A DNA stretch of 64,000 nucleotides from Macrostomum hystrix (taxonomy: Eukaryota; Platyhelminthes; Macrostomidae), in contig CATNEN010000032.1 in the NCBI GenBank assembly GCA_950097015.1, positions 186,001-250,000 of the forward strand, read 5' to 3'. Under the pieces are notes generated by a model. It was not told where the DNA came from and made no database searches. It saw only the letters and a list, made by a program, of their open reading frames with translations. A program made the position numbers and the translations under genes. This document shows positions 47,801-60,094 of this stretch, piece after piece. Positions within the stretch are counted from its first letter, which is position 1. Every line of letters starts with the position of its first letter.

Positions 47801-50800
47801 TCACAGCTTGTAAGCGGATTTCAGTTTTTTCATTTCGTCCTGGTCGACTGCGCCAAGTGACTCCAGTTTTGCCAGCGTGGCTGACAGGTCTGCAATGGAA
47901 TGTCAGCGACTATTGATTGATTGACTCGCTAATTAACAGTTTAAGAACAATAAGTTCACTTACTCAAGGGACGGGACTAAAGGGATGACAGTTACCAACC
48001 CCATGAAGGACTGAGGGATGACAGTTACCAACCCCATGAAGGACTGAGGGATGACAGTTACCAACCCCATGAAGGACTGAGGGATGACAGTTACCAACCC
48101 CATGAAGGACTGAGGGATGACAGTTACCAACCCCATGAAGGACTGAGGGATGACAGTTACCAACCCCATGAAGGACTGAGGGATGACAATTACCAACCCC
48201 ATGAAGGACTGAGGGATGACAATTACCAACCCCATGAAGGACTGAGGGATGACAGTTACCAACCCCATGAAGGACTGAGGGATGACATTTATCTGCCTCC
48301 TTAAGGACTGAGGGATGGGGGCTACCTAATTCCTGAGGGATAGCAGCTACCTAATTCGTGAGAGTTGGCAGCTACCTCATTCGTGAGAGTTGGCAGCTAC
48401 CTAATTCGTGAGAGTTGGCAGCTACCTAATTCCTGAGGGATGGCAGCTACCTAATTCCTGAGGGATGGCAGCTACCTAATTCCTGAGGGATGGCAGCTAC
48501 CTAATTCCTGAGGGATGGCAGCTACCTAATTCGTGAGAGTTGGCAGCTACCTAATTCCTGAGAGTTGGCAGCTACCTAATTCCTGAGAGTTGGCAGCTAC
48601 CTAATTCCTGAGAGTTGGCAGCTACCTAATTCCTGAGAGTTGGCAGCTACCTAATTCCTGAGGGATGGCAGCTACCTAATTCCTGAGGGATGGCAGCTAC
48701 CTAATTCCTGAGGGATGGCAGCTACCTTAAATTCGATACTGAATTTAAACTGTCAGTAGACACCAAGAACTCACCGGCCTTTTCCTTGGCATCGAGGAAC
48801 ATGGCAACAAAATCGAATCGTTCAGCGGCGGGGATGCTTAGCAGCACGCGAGCTCCGGCTCTTGGGTCTCGCACTGCCAGGCAGTCCCTGACCACGGCAA
48901 CAATCTGAGCGAGGAGCGGGCCGTCAAGCTTGTTGGAAAGCAGGCGGGGCAGGCGGTCGGGCTCAACAAGGGTCAGCAGGTCGGCGTGGACAGCGGCGGA
49001 GGAAGTTGACGATAACGACGAAGAACGACTGGCCGAAAGCCAGGCCTGGGTGAATTCAAACGGACTGCAGTCGGGCCGCAAAGTTGGCGCTGGTGCCGTC
49101 GTGGCAGCGGCGACGGACGCGACAGGAACTTTGGGTTGGTCGCCGACTGGCTCAGGAAATGTCAAGTTCGGCGCAGTCGACAACTTTTCAGTAGATTTTC
49201 TACCCACATCAGTTGTTGCGGCACTTTTATCAATAACAAACGGTGCAATTTTTTCTTTCGTTAGAGGCATTGGTTGGTCCAAAGGCAAGGTACTTTTGTT
49301 GTCTGATGACGCGGTAGATGTACTATTATCAGTAGATGCACTTTTATCGCCAGCCTGGGCTCCGTCAAAACAAGGCGAAGTCAAATCAGCGGTGTCGGTG
49401 GCCTTGTCCGGTGTCAGTTCCATAGTGTCGGTGGCCGAGTCAACCTGGCTAGCAGCTGGCAGGACGGATTCGGAGACCACTCCGTCAACGTCGCGAATGA
49501 CAGCCACCGGTGGCTCCTCAGTGTTTGCCATATCGATTGGCTCCTCGTCATCCTCGTCTTCGATTTCTTCCACTAAAACACGTCGGCCGGAGGATTTGCG
49601 CAACGCAGCTTCAACTTCGGCGATCTCTTTGGCTATCTGCTTATTGAGCGGATCAAATGATTTTGCCAGATTCAAATCCATCAGGCTCTCCCTATGAAAG
49701 CCGAGCATTTTTCTGGCAACGCCACGGCGAAAGATGGCCTTCATGTTGGCCGGCTCCAGCTCCAGAGCCATGTTGCACTCGTACACAGCATCATTGGGCC
49801 TGTCTAGCTTGATGCAGCACACCGCCCTGTTGGTGTAGGACACCGGATCATCGGGTCGAAGCTCTGTGCAACGATTGTAATGCTCCATGGCTCTGGCGTA
49901 ATTTCCAGCCTTAAATAGGCGATTACCAGCCTCCTTAGCCGCTTCAAACTCGTCCATAGGAGGCTCAGACGGTGACGCCTCATCAGTGCGAAGATGCTTA
50001 GATTTCGATTTCTTAGAATCAGTTGGCTTATTCGATTGGGATTTGACGCTAGCGTCTTTTGAAGCCTGTTGGCTTTTCTCTAACTTTGGAGGTTGAGAAG
50101 GCCCGGGGGGCTGAGCAATAGGTTCTACTGGTTGTAGTTTTGGCTGAGACACTTGTGGCTGAGATACCAGTGGCTGAGACACTTGTGGCTGAGATACCAG
50201 TGGCTGAGACACTTGTGGCTGAGATACCAGTGGCTGAGACACTTGTGGCTGAGATACCTGTGGCTGAGACACTTGTGGCTGAGATACCTGTGGCTGAGAC
50301 ACTTGTGGCTGAGACACTTGTGGCTGAGACACTTGTGGCTGAGACACTTGTGGCTGAGACACCTGTGGCTGAGATACCTTTGGCTGAGACACCTGTGGCT
50401 GAGATACCTTTGGCTGAGACACCTGTGGCTGAGATACCTGTGGCTGAGACACCTGTGGCTGAGACGGTTTTAGCGGAGCTACCGAATTCCCGTTTGCGGT
50501 GATGATTGTGCTATTGTTACGAAGATTCAGAGGTTCTTCCTCATCTTCCTCCTCTGAGCTGCCAACCTCTTCGATCACCATCCGCTTGGCTCCAGAGGGC
50601 TTGCCTCGTTTAGCCTGCTCGGCCTCAACCTCGGCTAGGAGTGCGGCCCCGGCAGTATTGTTTGGATCAAGACGCATTAGATGGTCGAGATCCGAGCGCG
50701 CATCGGCGCTTCGATGAATCTTCTGATAAGCTGTGGCACGACGCAGCAAGGCTTTGACATTGTTTGGCTCAGCTTTGAGCACTTTGGCGCAGTCCTTCAC

Positions 50801-53521
50801 GCAGGCTGTGTACTTTTGCAGCTTCAGATCTGTAAACAGCATGGAATGGGTTGGTTAAATGAACATACATTTTATGAACAAACTACACTACTCAAAGTAG
50901 AAATATTTAACTCACAAGCAAATGCTCGATTATTATAGGACGCAGGCAGAGGGCTGGCAGAAATGCTGCGGCTATAATATAGTGCGGCCTCTTCAAAATC
51001 GCCCGACCTGAAGGCTTCGTTACCCTTGGCCTTCTCATGTTCGGCTAGGCGCTGGCGCTCCTCCGTCGATAGTCCGTCAACGCGCACACGACCAGGCAGG
51101 GCGGGCACTTTGCGAGTCGCCGGCTGTGAAGCTGCAGCAGCCGGAGCAGGCGCACTACTGCTGGAGGCCTGCGTAAAAGTGCGATTGAGGGCACGGTACT
51201 AGCCTCTTATGAAATCAGGGCATCAACAGCGGAATTTGGAGCCAGATTTTCAATTAAATTTAACATGGTTAAAGTCTGTAGTGTCTGTCTGTATATCTGT
51301 ACTGTGTGTCCTTATGGAGTGCCTAATGTTTTTCGTCTGAACAGGTTTGCGTTCCACACCATACCTAGCTCTATATTGTGTTACTACTATGATTCTGTAC
51401 TTTGAGCCCGTACTTTCTGTACTGTATTCGTGTGTACTAGGTTTACCGTGTGTAGAATCACTTCTTCGTTCCGTCTGTACATTGAACTTAATCCGAAGTG
51501 TCGATCTTAATTGTCTAGGTGTACCGCTAAGACTTCAGTCCGGTCTAGATAAATGAGATTTTAAAAAAGAAAAGGAACTCAAAAAATCCTCACTCTTTTG
51601 ACAGCGGCCTCGTCAGCGGCGATGGCAGCGTCCCGCTCCTCCTGGGCCTCCAACTGCTTCTCCAGTTTGGACCATTCGTCGTAGCTGCGCGGCATCGGCC
51701 GTTTCGCTGCAGCCGAGCCGGGTTTCTCACCGGAAGCTGGCTGAGGCTGCGCTGCGTTTTTCTGCGAAGCAGTCAAGCTGATTGTAGCATTAGCAGCTCT
51801 GACTGGCGGCAGGCTGTCCTCAGCGTCCGCGGAAGCTTTCTCAGCATCGCCAGCTTTGGAACACGACGCTGTCCAAGCATTTAAATCCGCGGAAATATTG
51901 GCCCATTCAGATTTGTCCAGGCCAGCTGGGCACAGAGGCGGCTGCTCCTTGCGAAGCACCCGGCTGTATTTTTTTCGAGAGGCGGCAAGTTAGGAAAAGT
52001 TATTTTCAACCAGTACAGTTCACACGGAGCCTGAAAAGAGTAGGCTCTGAATAATGGGGAGGAATGGGGAGTTTGAAAGGTAGAAACTGAGAAAATGTGA
52101 TTTTTTAGAGTGACAGAGAAATCGGAGTTTCTAGAGGTAGAAAATGGTAGAAACAGAATTAGAAAAGGTAGAAAATGGAATTTAGAAGTGTAGACACTAG
52201 CAATGAGAATTTTATGGGTAGAAAAACATTTCTTTGTAAAGGCACCGAGAATATGCATTTTGAAGGGTTGACAGAAAAGAATGGGGAATTATAACAGTAG
52301 AGTGAGGATTGGGGATTTCTAATCGTAGAAACGCTTCAGTTCACCCTGGGTAAGCTGCGTAATTGAGGGTTGTTGTGGCGTCCCCCAGTCCATGGACTGA
52401 ACAGCCGTAAGCAGTCTTCAGATGCGCCGCGCAATAGCTGCGGCTGTGCTGTCGTCTGCACATCTGGCCCAATTTGGGCAGGTGTAATCAAATAATCGTA
52501 GACACGAGGAATGGGGATTTCTAATTGTAGACACTGGGAAAATGATATTTTGAAGGTTAGATATTAAGGAATGGGGATTTCTAATTGTAGACACTGGGAA
52601 AATGATATTTTGAAGGTTAGATATTAAGGAATGGGGATTTCTAATTGTAGACACTGGGAAAATGATATTTTGAAGGTTAGATATTAAGGAATGGGGATTT
52701 CTAATTGTAGACACTGGGAAAATGATATTTTGAAGGTTAGATATTAAGGAATGGGGATTTCTAATTGTAGACACTGGGAAAATGATATTTTGAAGGTTAG
52801 ATATTAAGGAATGGGGATTTCTAATTGTAGACACTGGGAAAATGATATTTTGAAGGTTAGATATTAAGGAATGGGGATTTCTAATTGTAGACACTGGGAA
52901 AATGATATTTTGAAGGTTAGATATTAAGGAATGGGGATTTCTAATTGTAGACACTGGGAAAATGATATTTTGAAGGTTAGATATTAAGGAATGGGGATTT
53001 CTAATTGTAGACACTGGGAAAATGATATTTTGAAGGTTAGATATTAAGGAATGGGGATTTCTAATTATAGACACTTGGAAAATGATATTTTGAAGGTTAG
53101 ATATTAAGGAATGGGGATTTCTAATTATAGACACTGGGAAAATGATATTTTGAAGGTTAGATATTAAGGAATGGGGATTTTGAAAGCATAAACTAAGAAA
53201 TGGGAGCTCAAGGGAAAAACTAAGGAATAGGGTCAAAAAAGGACAGAAGCTGAGAGAATTGTATTTTAAAAGATATAATCGGGATGTCATGCAATAAAAC
53301 ACTCGTTAACACGCAGGCTCTAACCTGTTGGGCGCCAGCAAACTGATCCTGGCCTCACAATGAGCCTCCAAATCCGGATAGCGGCCCTCCTCGCCGGATA
53401 ACAACACTTTGTAGATATTCTCTAATTCTTTGACATCTGTACAGGCCGATATGTAGCGAAAATCCAAATGATCCAAGGGGATATTGTAGCGTCGAGTGAA
53501 CTGGGCAGTCATCGGGTCCAT
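47801..53521 (-). CDS. SPAG1: Sperm-associated antigen 1 (dynein assembly co-chaperone)
   Basis: Exons 53521-53325, 51963-51594, 51168-50916, 50829-48775 and 47889-47801 join in phase to 987 aa (human 926). The N-terminus (IPLDHLDFRYISACTDVKEL, LSGEEGRYPDLEAHCEA) and SYDEW match vertebrate SPAG1. TPR block 1 is at about 232-335 (EKAKGNEAFRSGDFEEAALY, NNVKALLRRATAY), followed by KRMVIEEV; a SQPQV pentapeptide array at about 395-502; TPR block 2 at about 565-680 (AKEAGNRLFKAGNYARAMEH); then VLVEEIED and the RPAP3-type C-terminal domain (about 862-987; DRLPRLLSNKLDG, PAAERFDFVAMFLDAKEKA). SPAG1 binds HSP70/HSP90 and helps assemble axonemal dynein arms in the cytoplasm. Human SPAG1 has three TPR blocks; only two are seen here. 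Introns 1 and 4 hold minisatellites and a SINE fragment. Confidence 0.95.
47985..48290. repeat. 33-bp minisatellite, SPAG1 intron 4
   Basis: About 9 nearly identical units of 33 bp: gatgacagttaccaacccc plus atgaaggactgagg. Adjacent to an unrelated-looking 25-bp array. Confidence 0.98.
48291..48727. repeat. 25-bp minisatellite, SPAG1 intron 4
   Basis: About 17 units of 25 bp, ggatggcagctacctaattc plus ctgag, with a block of agagttggcag variants. It ends about 50 bp from the exon donor side. Confidence 0.98.
50145..50466 (-). repeat. 15/30-bp coding minisatellite in SPAG1
   Basis: About 21 units of 15 bp in frame with SPAG1 exon 4, each encoding Ser-Gln-Pro-Gln/Lys/Leu-Val. In the first part units alternate gagacacttgtggct and gagataccagtggct, a 30-bp dimer. 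Confidence 0.97.
52335..52490 (+). mobile_element. SINE family A, 5'-truncated copy
   Basis: Contains cagttcaccctgggtaagct, cagtccatggactgaacag, gcgccgcgcaatagctgcgg and ctgcacatctggcccaattt, matching the body and 3' end of the copies at 3.0 and 15.5 kb. It lacks the tRNA-like head. In SPAG1 intron 1. Confidence 0.85.
52491..53175. repeat. 60-bp minisatellite, SPAG1 intron 1
   Basis: About 11 copies of a 60-bp unit (gaatggggatttctaattgt ... gatattttgaaggttagat), nearly identical apart from single substitutions in the last copies. Degenerate relatives extend to about 52050 and 53290 on either side. Confidence 0.98.
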
Positions 53522-53611
53522 CTCGCGGCTGGCTTAAAGTATGAAGTAGGCTAGAACAAAATTTAACTGCCACATTAATCAAGGCATAACATCAATGAGA
53601 TTGTGTTATAG

Positions 53612-53697
53612 ACCTCAGGAATGGGATCTTGGAGAATGGGATTAAATCTATAATGACGGGGATCATGGAGGATGGGATTAAATGTGATCTTGGGAGA
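53612..53697. repeat. Degenerate flank of the 36-bp minisatellite
   Basis: Two to three diverged units (gacctcaggaatgggatctt and related) of the array that continues after the SINE at 53999. Confidence 0.75.
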
Positions 53698-53997
53698 GGG
53701 TTGGTGGCGGAGCGGTTAACGCGTTTGCTCCTCGCATCACGGTCCCAAAGTTCGATCCCACGGCGAGGCCACATTAATTCGGGACACAGCCGCGGAGAGA
53801 ATGCTTGGGGGCTTGTCGTGCAATTTACGCCATTGAGGGCCAACCTCCAAGGCACAGTGAAGTGTACACTGCCTGAAGATGAGAAAATCAGGGCAGATGT
53901 ACACACCTGTGTGAGTGTGGGCCTGCGTACAGTATGTGTGCGTGTGTGCTCATGAGTCAGCGAAATGAGCAGAATTGCCTCCTGTTATTATTATTAT
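53698..53997 (+). mobile_element. tRNA-derived SINE, family B
   Basis: tRNA-like head with A box TGGCGGAGCGGTTAACGCG and B box AGTTCGATCCC, then caatttacgcc, attgagggccaacctccaag, tgcctgaagatgagaaa and gcagaattgcctcctg with a TTATTATTA tail. Shares its body and tail with the copy at 29828-30115. It separates degenerate from homogeneous units of the 36-bp minisatellite. Confidence 0.85.
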
Positions 53998-54275
53998 TAT
54001 GGGATCTTGGAGGATTGAATTATATACCTCAGGAATGGGATCTTGGAGGATTGAATTATATACCTCAGGAATGGGATCTTGGAGGATTGAATTATATACC
54101 TCAGGAATGGGATCTTGGAGGATTGAATTATATACCTCAGGAATGGGATCTTGGAGGATTGAATTATATACCTCAGGAATGGGATCTTGGAGGATTGAAT
54201 TATATACCTCAGGAATGGGATCTTGGAGGATTGAATTATATACCTCAGGAATGGGATCTTGGAGGATTGGATTAA
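53998..54275. repeat. 36-bp minisatellite upstream of SPAG1
   Basis: Eight almost perfect units of 36 bp: gggatcttggaggattgaat plus tatatacctcaggaat, directly after the SINE tail. Confidence 0.98.
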
Positions 54276-54769
54276 ATAACGCTTTTAAAAGAAATAAGGC
54301 ATTAAAAATGAGAAACTAATCTACAGTAAAGAATACATAAGCCTGAATGCTCGTAAAAACTATTTTGTCTACGCAAAGGAAATACTATTTCATAGAAATA
54401 TAAACATAAAAATGTCAATAGATTATAGCAAAGAAGTCTCAAATTGAAAATATCACCGAATAGTACAGTAACTTCAGAAAAAAATCAATTACCTATTTCT
54501 TGTGAAATAAGGAAGAAAAAATTCTACAACTAAAAACTTTACAATAGCAAACAATTGTTACATTTTTTCGATATTTACAATACTTTTAAAATTGCCTTAA
54601 CAGCTCGTTGAGATGAATTAAATTTACTCGTACATTGAGCCTCATAAAAATCTTTTAAAAAGAGAAATAGGCCTAAACTGTTCGAAATTCGCAAATCAAC
54701 ATGGCATGAGATTTCATATTTTTATTGGTGACAGTTGAATATCCAATACAGTCGAAGGCTCTATGAGTG

Positions 54770-55048
54770 GTGGCAACTGAAGAAGTCCTGAGGGCAAGGG
54801 GAGCAACTGATGATGTCCTGAAGGGCAAGGGGAGGAACTGATGATGTCCTGAAGGGCAAGGGGAGGAACTGAAGAAGTCCTGAGGGCAAGGGGAGCAACT
54901 GATGATGTCCTGAAGGGCAAGGGGAGGAACTGAAGATGTCCTGAAGGGCAAGGGGAGCAACTGATGTCCTGAAGGGCAAGGGGAGCAACTGATGATGTCC
55001 TGAAGGGCAAGGGGAGCAACTGATGATGTCCTGAAGGGCAAGGGGAGC
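54770..55048. repeat. 30-bp minisatellite between RNF146 and SPAG1
   Basis: About 9 units of about 30 bp containing gatgtcctgaagggcaagg and ggagcaact, with gaagaagtcctgagggcaag variants. Confidence 0.96.
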
Positions 55049-55219
55049 AACTCAAAAGTTACTTAAAAGACTCGAGGGCTTAACTGAGGATGCCCCAATG
55101 GGGCGAAAAAGTGAAAATGGACTCAAGGTGTACTGGGGGAATGGAGGGTCTAACCGAAGGACGCAAATTGCAAATTGATGGAGGGTTCCTGGTATACCCA
55201 GCAATAGCAAAACTTGGCC

Positions 55220-56504
55220 TCATCCGTGACCTTGGGGTGGCTGACGCCGCCGGTTGTTGGAACCCGACAGTGCGACCTGGCGCAGCGAGGAATTCAACGA
55301 GTTCACGCTGACATCTGCGTCGGATGCCTCGCCGCTGGAGTCTTCAGAATCGTCGGAGTTCGATGAAGATGGATTGTCGCTATCTTCGTCATCATCGTTG
55401 GGCTTACGAACGACTGAAGCGGCGGCGGCAGCCATGGAAGGCGCAGCGGCGGCAGACGGCGAAGGCATAGCTAGACCGGCCACGCCCTTCAATCGATCGC
55501 TGGGAAAGTCGAAACCGCGCTTCACTCTACGAATTTTTGTGGCATCGTCTTGGCGCTGCTGCACCATCAGGGAGAAGTCGACCAGATAGGGGAAGCCGAA
55601 GATCACTAGCTGACAGGTCGGCTCCGAGCTGGAAACAATACAGAGGAATTTCGGGATTTGAGACGGCCTTTTCTTGAAATGGGGATCTGGGAAGTTAGTT
55701 ACTTAAAATGAGGATCTGAGAAGGTTAGTTACTTGAAATGCGGATCTGGGAAGGCCTGTTACTTAAATGGGGATCTGAGAAGGCCAGTTACTTAAAATAG
55801 GGATCTGGGAAGGCCTGTTACTTAAATGGGGAGCTGAGAAGGCCAGTTACTTAAAATAGGGATCTGGGAAGGCCTGTTACTTAAATGGGGATCTGAGAAG
55901 GCCAGTTACTTAAAATAGGGATCTGGGAAGGCCTGGTACTTAAAATATGGATCTGGGAAGGCCTGTTACTTAAATGGGGATCTGAGAAGGCCAGTTACTT
56001 GAAATGGAGATTCGCAAAGGCAAGTTTTTGAAATGGGGATATAAAAAGATCGATTACTTGAAATGGGTATACGAGAAGCACTTAAACACACCGATTATAG
56101 GCAGCCTCTAATTCAGCGCAGTGTCTCTCTTCGAATTGCCACCAACCGTTTCGACCTTCGTAGAACCAGCAACGCTGAATAGCGACCGTTCCAGTCGCTG
56201 TCGCACCTGTGGCGCCGTCATCTATGGCCGTATCGCCGAGAACTGCGACAGCAGCAGACTCGGCTACTGGAAGCCTAGGCCTGGCAAAAAACTCGGCCGG
56301 AATTCTTGATCGGCACAGCGGGCAGCGCATGGAGCGCAGAGCTACGCCTTTGATGCACAGGAAGCAGAAGCGATGCGGACAGGCGGGCAGGGACACCGGG
56401 TGCACCATAGGGCTGAGGCAGACTGAGCAGTCATCGGGTAATGCCACATTCGCAGACATGGCAATAGAACTGCCTGTCTGCTTTTCGTCTTCCTCAGCGG
56501 ATTG
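55220..56504 (-). CDS. RNF146: E3 ubiquitin ligase RNF146 (Iduna), RING-WWE
   Basis: Two coding exons, 56504-56092 and 55628-55220, are in phase; counting from the ATG at 56459 the product is 258 aa (human 359). A C3HC4 RING lies at residues about 11-50 (CSVC, CPHRFCFLC, CPLC) and the WWE domain follows: CWFYEGRNGWWQFEER in exon 1, then IFGFPYLVDFSLMVQQR and KIRRVKR in exon 2, matching YYEGRNGWWQYDER and RRKIKRD of vertebrate RNF146, and ending KGVAGL. The rest is acidic and Ser-rich. RNF146 recognises iso-ADP-ribose in poly(ADP-ribosyl)ated proteins through WWE and ubiquitinates them (Axin turnover, DNA damage). The exon has a TTCAG acceptor at 56505 with 15 in-frame codons before the ATG, so an upstream exon exists but was not located. 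Confidence 0.95.
55680..56065. repeat. About 29-bp minisatellite, RNF146 intron
   Basis: About 12 moderately diverged units containing ggatctgggaaggcctgtta and cttaaatgg or cttaaaata. It occupies nearly the whole 463-bp intron that splits the WWE domain. Confidence 0.95.
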
Positions 56505-57966
56505 CTGAAGGAAAAATAAACTGTCAAGTCAATAAAAAAGCAAATGTACAAGATAATGCTGGAAAATTGTTAAAATAAAAACTTTTTTAATTCTACTCAT
56601 TAGAATATATCTAGTTTAGATAGCTCGTAATAGTAAAACATAATGAACAGAAAAAGTAGCAATAGCAGATACAATACAATTTATATTGATAAAAACTCGC
56701 CACTGGAATCTGTCTAAACAAAAGCTACGCATATTCAACTGGAAATTGACAAAAAATATTTGCATTTTGCAGGTTCTACTACAGTCAATCAGTGATTTTT
56801 TTATATAAGGTAGAATATTTAATATAATAAAAATCGATAGCAAGCTAGTGCACCAAGACAGGGGCACTATGTAGACTGACAATTAGCATTTTAGATAACA
56901 TAATTAAGGAACTATCTAGTAGGCCCTATATACAAGAGGACCTTATAAGCTTTGAATTTCAGGAATAAAAGCTATTGCTTAAAAAAAGTAATTTTGTCAA
57001 TTAATTTACAGAAGGAATACCAACAAAACATAGATACTAAAAAATCATGCAAAAATTATACAAATACATAAATACAAATAAATATTAAAGATACTGTTTC
57101 TTAAAGTTGGCCTATTTTATTTTTTGCCACTGAAACCTAAATCAAAATAAGACATAAAAGGACCTAAAAATTGAGCATAGCACAATGAAATATAGTTTGA
57201 TATTGTGATGTTAAATAGATAAAAAACTACTTTAAAGAGGGATACCATGGCAACTTTTGACCTGGCTACTGTCATGCCTATAGCAACCCAGACTTAAATG
57301 ACCATCTACTAAGCAGCTGCCTTGCCTATATGCCTGCCCATGACAGTACCTTAGGGCTCCAGTCATAGTTGCCACAGGTCGTGAAGAAATTAGTAGCGCA
57401 GAAAGGTAAAAATAGCGCAGGTTCACCCAAATGACAAAATGTGCGATATATATGACCCCCTTTGCTGCCCAGCCCCTCGCCCACGCCCAACTGCTTCTTT
57501 CTCTCCCTCTTACTGTCTGTCATCCAGACAATGACAGCAAAAGGCAGCATAAATTAATGTGCACTGAATAAGAAACCTGTTTATTTTTTAGCAAAAAATT
57601 GATTTGTCTCAGAAGGGTTTTAAGTATAAAGGGAGGGGGAAGAAATCCAGACAGAAGACATCCATGGGGTGGGCCTTAATCCTTTTTAGTCTTTGGGTAG
57701 AAAAGTGGACAAGAGAGAGATTCACAGCCCAGCCAATAGCAAGTGAGCTGTGGCGTTTGACTTTAAAGTTGGGGTAAGAGAAGCGTCAAAATAAACATGG
57801 GGTTACACCAGGGGTCAGCAATCTAACTGCAACCCCTCCTCCAGAGACTTCTAGAAATAACGACTGGACCCGCAAGCCGCAAGGCACAGCGATGACTAAT
57901 GTTTTCCCTGCAAGTTGAGGCCGGCATTTTTAGGGGCAGATGGAAGTGCACAAACTTGTTTACTGC

Positions 57967-58012
57967 AGCCAGAGACTTCTAGAAGTAATAGCTTTGTTAT
58001 TTCTAGAAGTCT
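57967..58012. repeat. Inverted repeat agagacttctagaa
   Basis: agagacttctagaa and ttctagaagtctct form perfect 14-bp arms around a 16-bp loop. A third copy of the arm (agagacttctagaaataac) is at about 57842. Confidence 0.85.
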
Positions 58013-59394
58013 CTGCCCCTCCTCCAATGTACAGTATCAGTCTGGTGAGAGAAAAACAATCGCATAAAGCTCAACTTGTGACAGAAATCACACTTCAGCG
58101 CAGAATTGGTCATGTTTTGCAAATAGTAGCGCAATAGCGCAGGCAATTGAGAATAGTGCAGCTGCGCTAAAATAGCGCAGCAGTGGCAACTATGCTCCAC
58201 CAACCTAAAATGCATCCTAGAGGGTAACACTTACATCTAATTATGAGTGAGCCACACTGAAACCCCTGCTGACAATACTGACTAGTGTGGCTCCTAGATG
58301 CCAGTCTAAGACAAGTGGGACTTAGAGTAAAGAAAAAGCTTTGATTCCATGGCTGTGCCCTAAATGAATTGGGCTTTGTGGCAGAATCAAGCCTATGAAC
58401 CTTTGTATGAGAGGAAAATGTGGCACTGACCCCTTCTTCTTAAAGCTATATACTTGAAAACTTTAGAAGTAGTTCAGAAAGAAAACTTTTAAATAGTGAA
58501 CACCAACCTTTTTAAAAGAGTGATCCAAGATTTTTTAATTTCACTGCACAATACTTCTAGTAGGCTAGTGAATGAAAGCTGATAAATAATATTAATCAAA
58601 TATATATCTAATTAATTTAATACTAGATAAATTCAAGAGTTTAATAGACAAAGACAGATTTTAAAGGGTTTCAAGTCTTTTTGTCTGCTATAAACATGTC
58701 TTTAAAATAAACTAAGTACAAACTTGTTTGCCATAAAGATAATTAAAACAAAGTTGTCTGCAATGGTCATAGAAAATTGTATTCATTTTTTGAATACATA
58801 CATGCTAGAAAGCTCACAAAATTTAGTTTGTGAGAAAGTATTTACAAGAAAGAAGCACTTTGCAAGTACAAGTACAAGGCCATCAAATCAGATGTGTGCA
58901 AATTATGTTATGCACTATCTAGTTAACTTACCTTTTGTATTCATGAGTTAGCAAGTCGTCTTTTGGAAATCAGACATTATCACTGAGCATCACTGCACAC
59001 AAAACAAAAAGTAAGACCTATGTAAAAATCTGTTGAAGTTATTCAAAGAACTCAAAAATTCTGCTGATCTACCATCCCCACATTGGCATGATACTGATAG
59101 CAATTTAGCAAGGTAATTTCTTCTCATTTCAGTTAGGTAGTTGTTATTTGTCCGGTTAACTGAACAAATAGCCATTTGATTATTCGTCCGGTTAACTGGT
59201 TAACTACCCAGTCGGTTGATGAATATGTAGGTTGAAATGTAGAACACTGTCGTAACACACTGGCAACTTTGTTGATCTATTGAGGGTTCAACAAAACATT
59301 CAAACCCGAAAGGGCTTCATTTCAAAGAACAGAACTGCATGGATAAATGGCAGTTCAACAAAACATTTACACGGAATTAACGGCACCACATATT

Positions 59395-59610
59395 TATATA
59401 AAGAGTTTTAGACCTATTCATACAAGCCATCATGTGGATAAGCAGAAAATTATCGGCACGGCTCTGTGTGGATAAAATTGAATTTAATGGCACGGCATAT
59501 ATAAAGAGTTGTAGACCTATTCATACAAGCTGCCATGTGGATAAGCAGAAAATTATCAGCACGGATCCGTGTGGATAAAATTAACATTATTGGCATAGGA
59601 CCGTGGGAAT
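59395..59610. repeat. Direct duplication of about 110 bp
   Basis: The string tataaagagtt(t/g)tagacctattcatacaagc(c/t)...atgtggataagcagaaaattatc occurs near 59398-59455 and again near 59502-59550, with gtgtggataaaatt repeated after it. Confidence 0.7.
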
Positions 59611-60094
59611 AAGCTCTGCCTTCAGTTAAGGCCAAATTGGCCAACTCATGTTGCGAGCTGCTTATGAATTTCACTTGCCCACAAAAGAATCATGGTTTGT
59701 CTGTTAACAGCCAAGATAGCGGGAGAAAAAGCGACCAGAGCATTCTAAGACTCTAAACTAATATTTTAAAAACTATTATATTTATTAACAACAGGTTTGG
59801 TCCCACCCACTGTAGTCCTTTGTGGTTTCATTGTTTAAATTAAACAGACATGAAATTAATTAACATTAGAAATGAAACCAGAAACCTAATTTTAATATTA
59901 TATTATCTCACCCATTAGATCCCAAGCAACAAACGTGACAACTCAATAGGCCTAGTATAGACAGTTGCTAGCCAATGCTAGGCCTATTGCTATGCACCTA
60001 ATATAGTATTAGGCTATTAGTATTATGGTCATGGCTTGATTTTGCTAGTACCATGGACATGTCTACTGTGCCCCTAAGTTCCAGAATTATAGAC

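Larger units (their letters stand above)
56510..60086. other. AT-rich region upstream of RNF146
   Basis: No convincing gene. It should contain the RNF146 promoter and first exon. Visible structure: a sequence caggggtcagcaatct at about 57808 resembling a hAT transposon end; a hairpin at 57967-58012; and tandemly related segments at 59440-59600 (ataaagagttgtagacctat, tggataagcagaaaattatc repeated about 110 bp apart). Confidence 0.5.

Noticed and set aside
53698-53775. Candidate Ser/Leu tRNA gene
   Set aside because: Same reasoning: degenerate cloverleaf followed by the shared SINE B body.
55254-55589. Plus-strand Ser-rich ORF
   Set aside because: Antisense shadow of the RNF146 second exon.
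58921-58960. ATG followed by GTAAGT donor on the minus strand as RNF146 first exon
   Set aside because: Joining it to the acceptor at 56505 gives an immediate stop, so it does not fit as coding exon.
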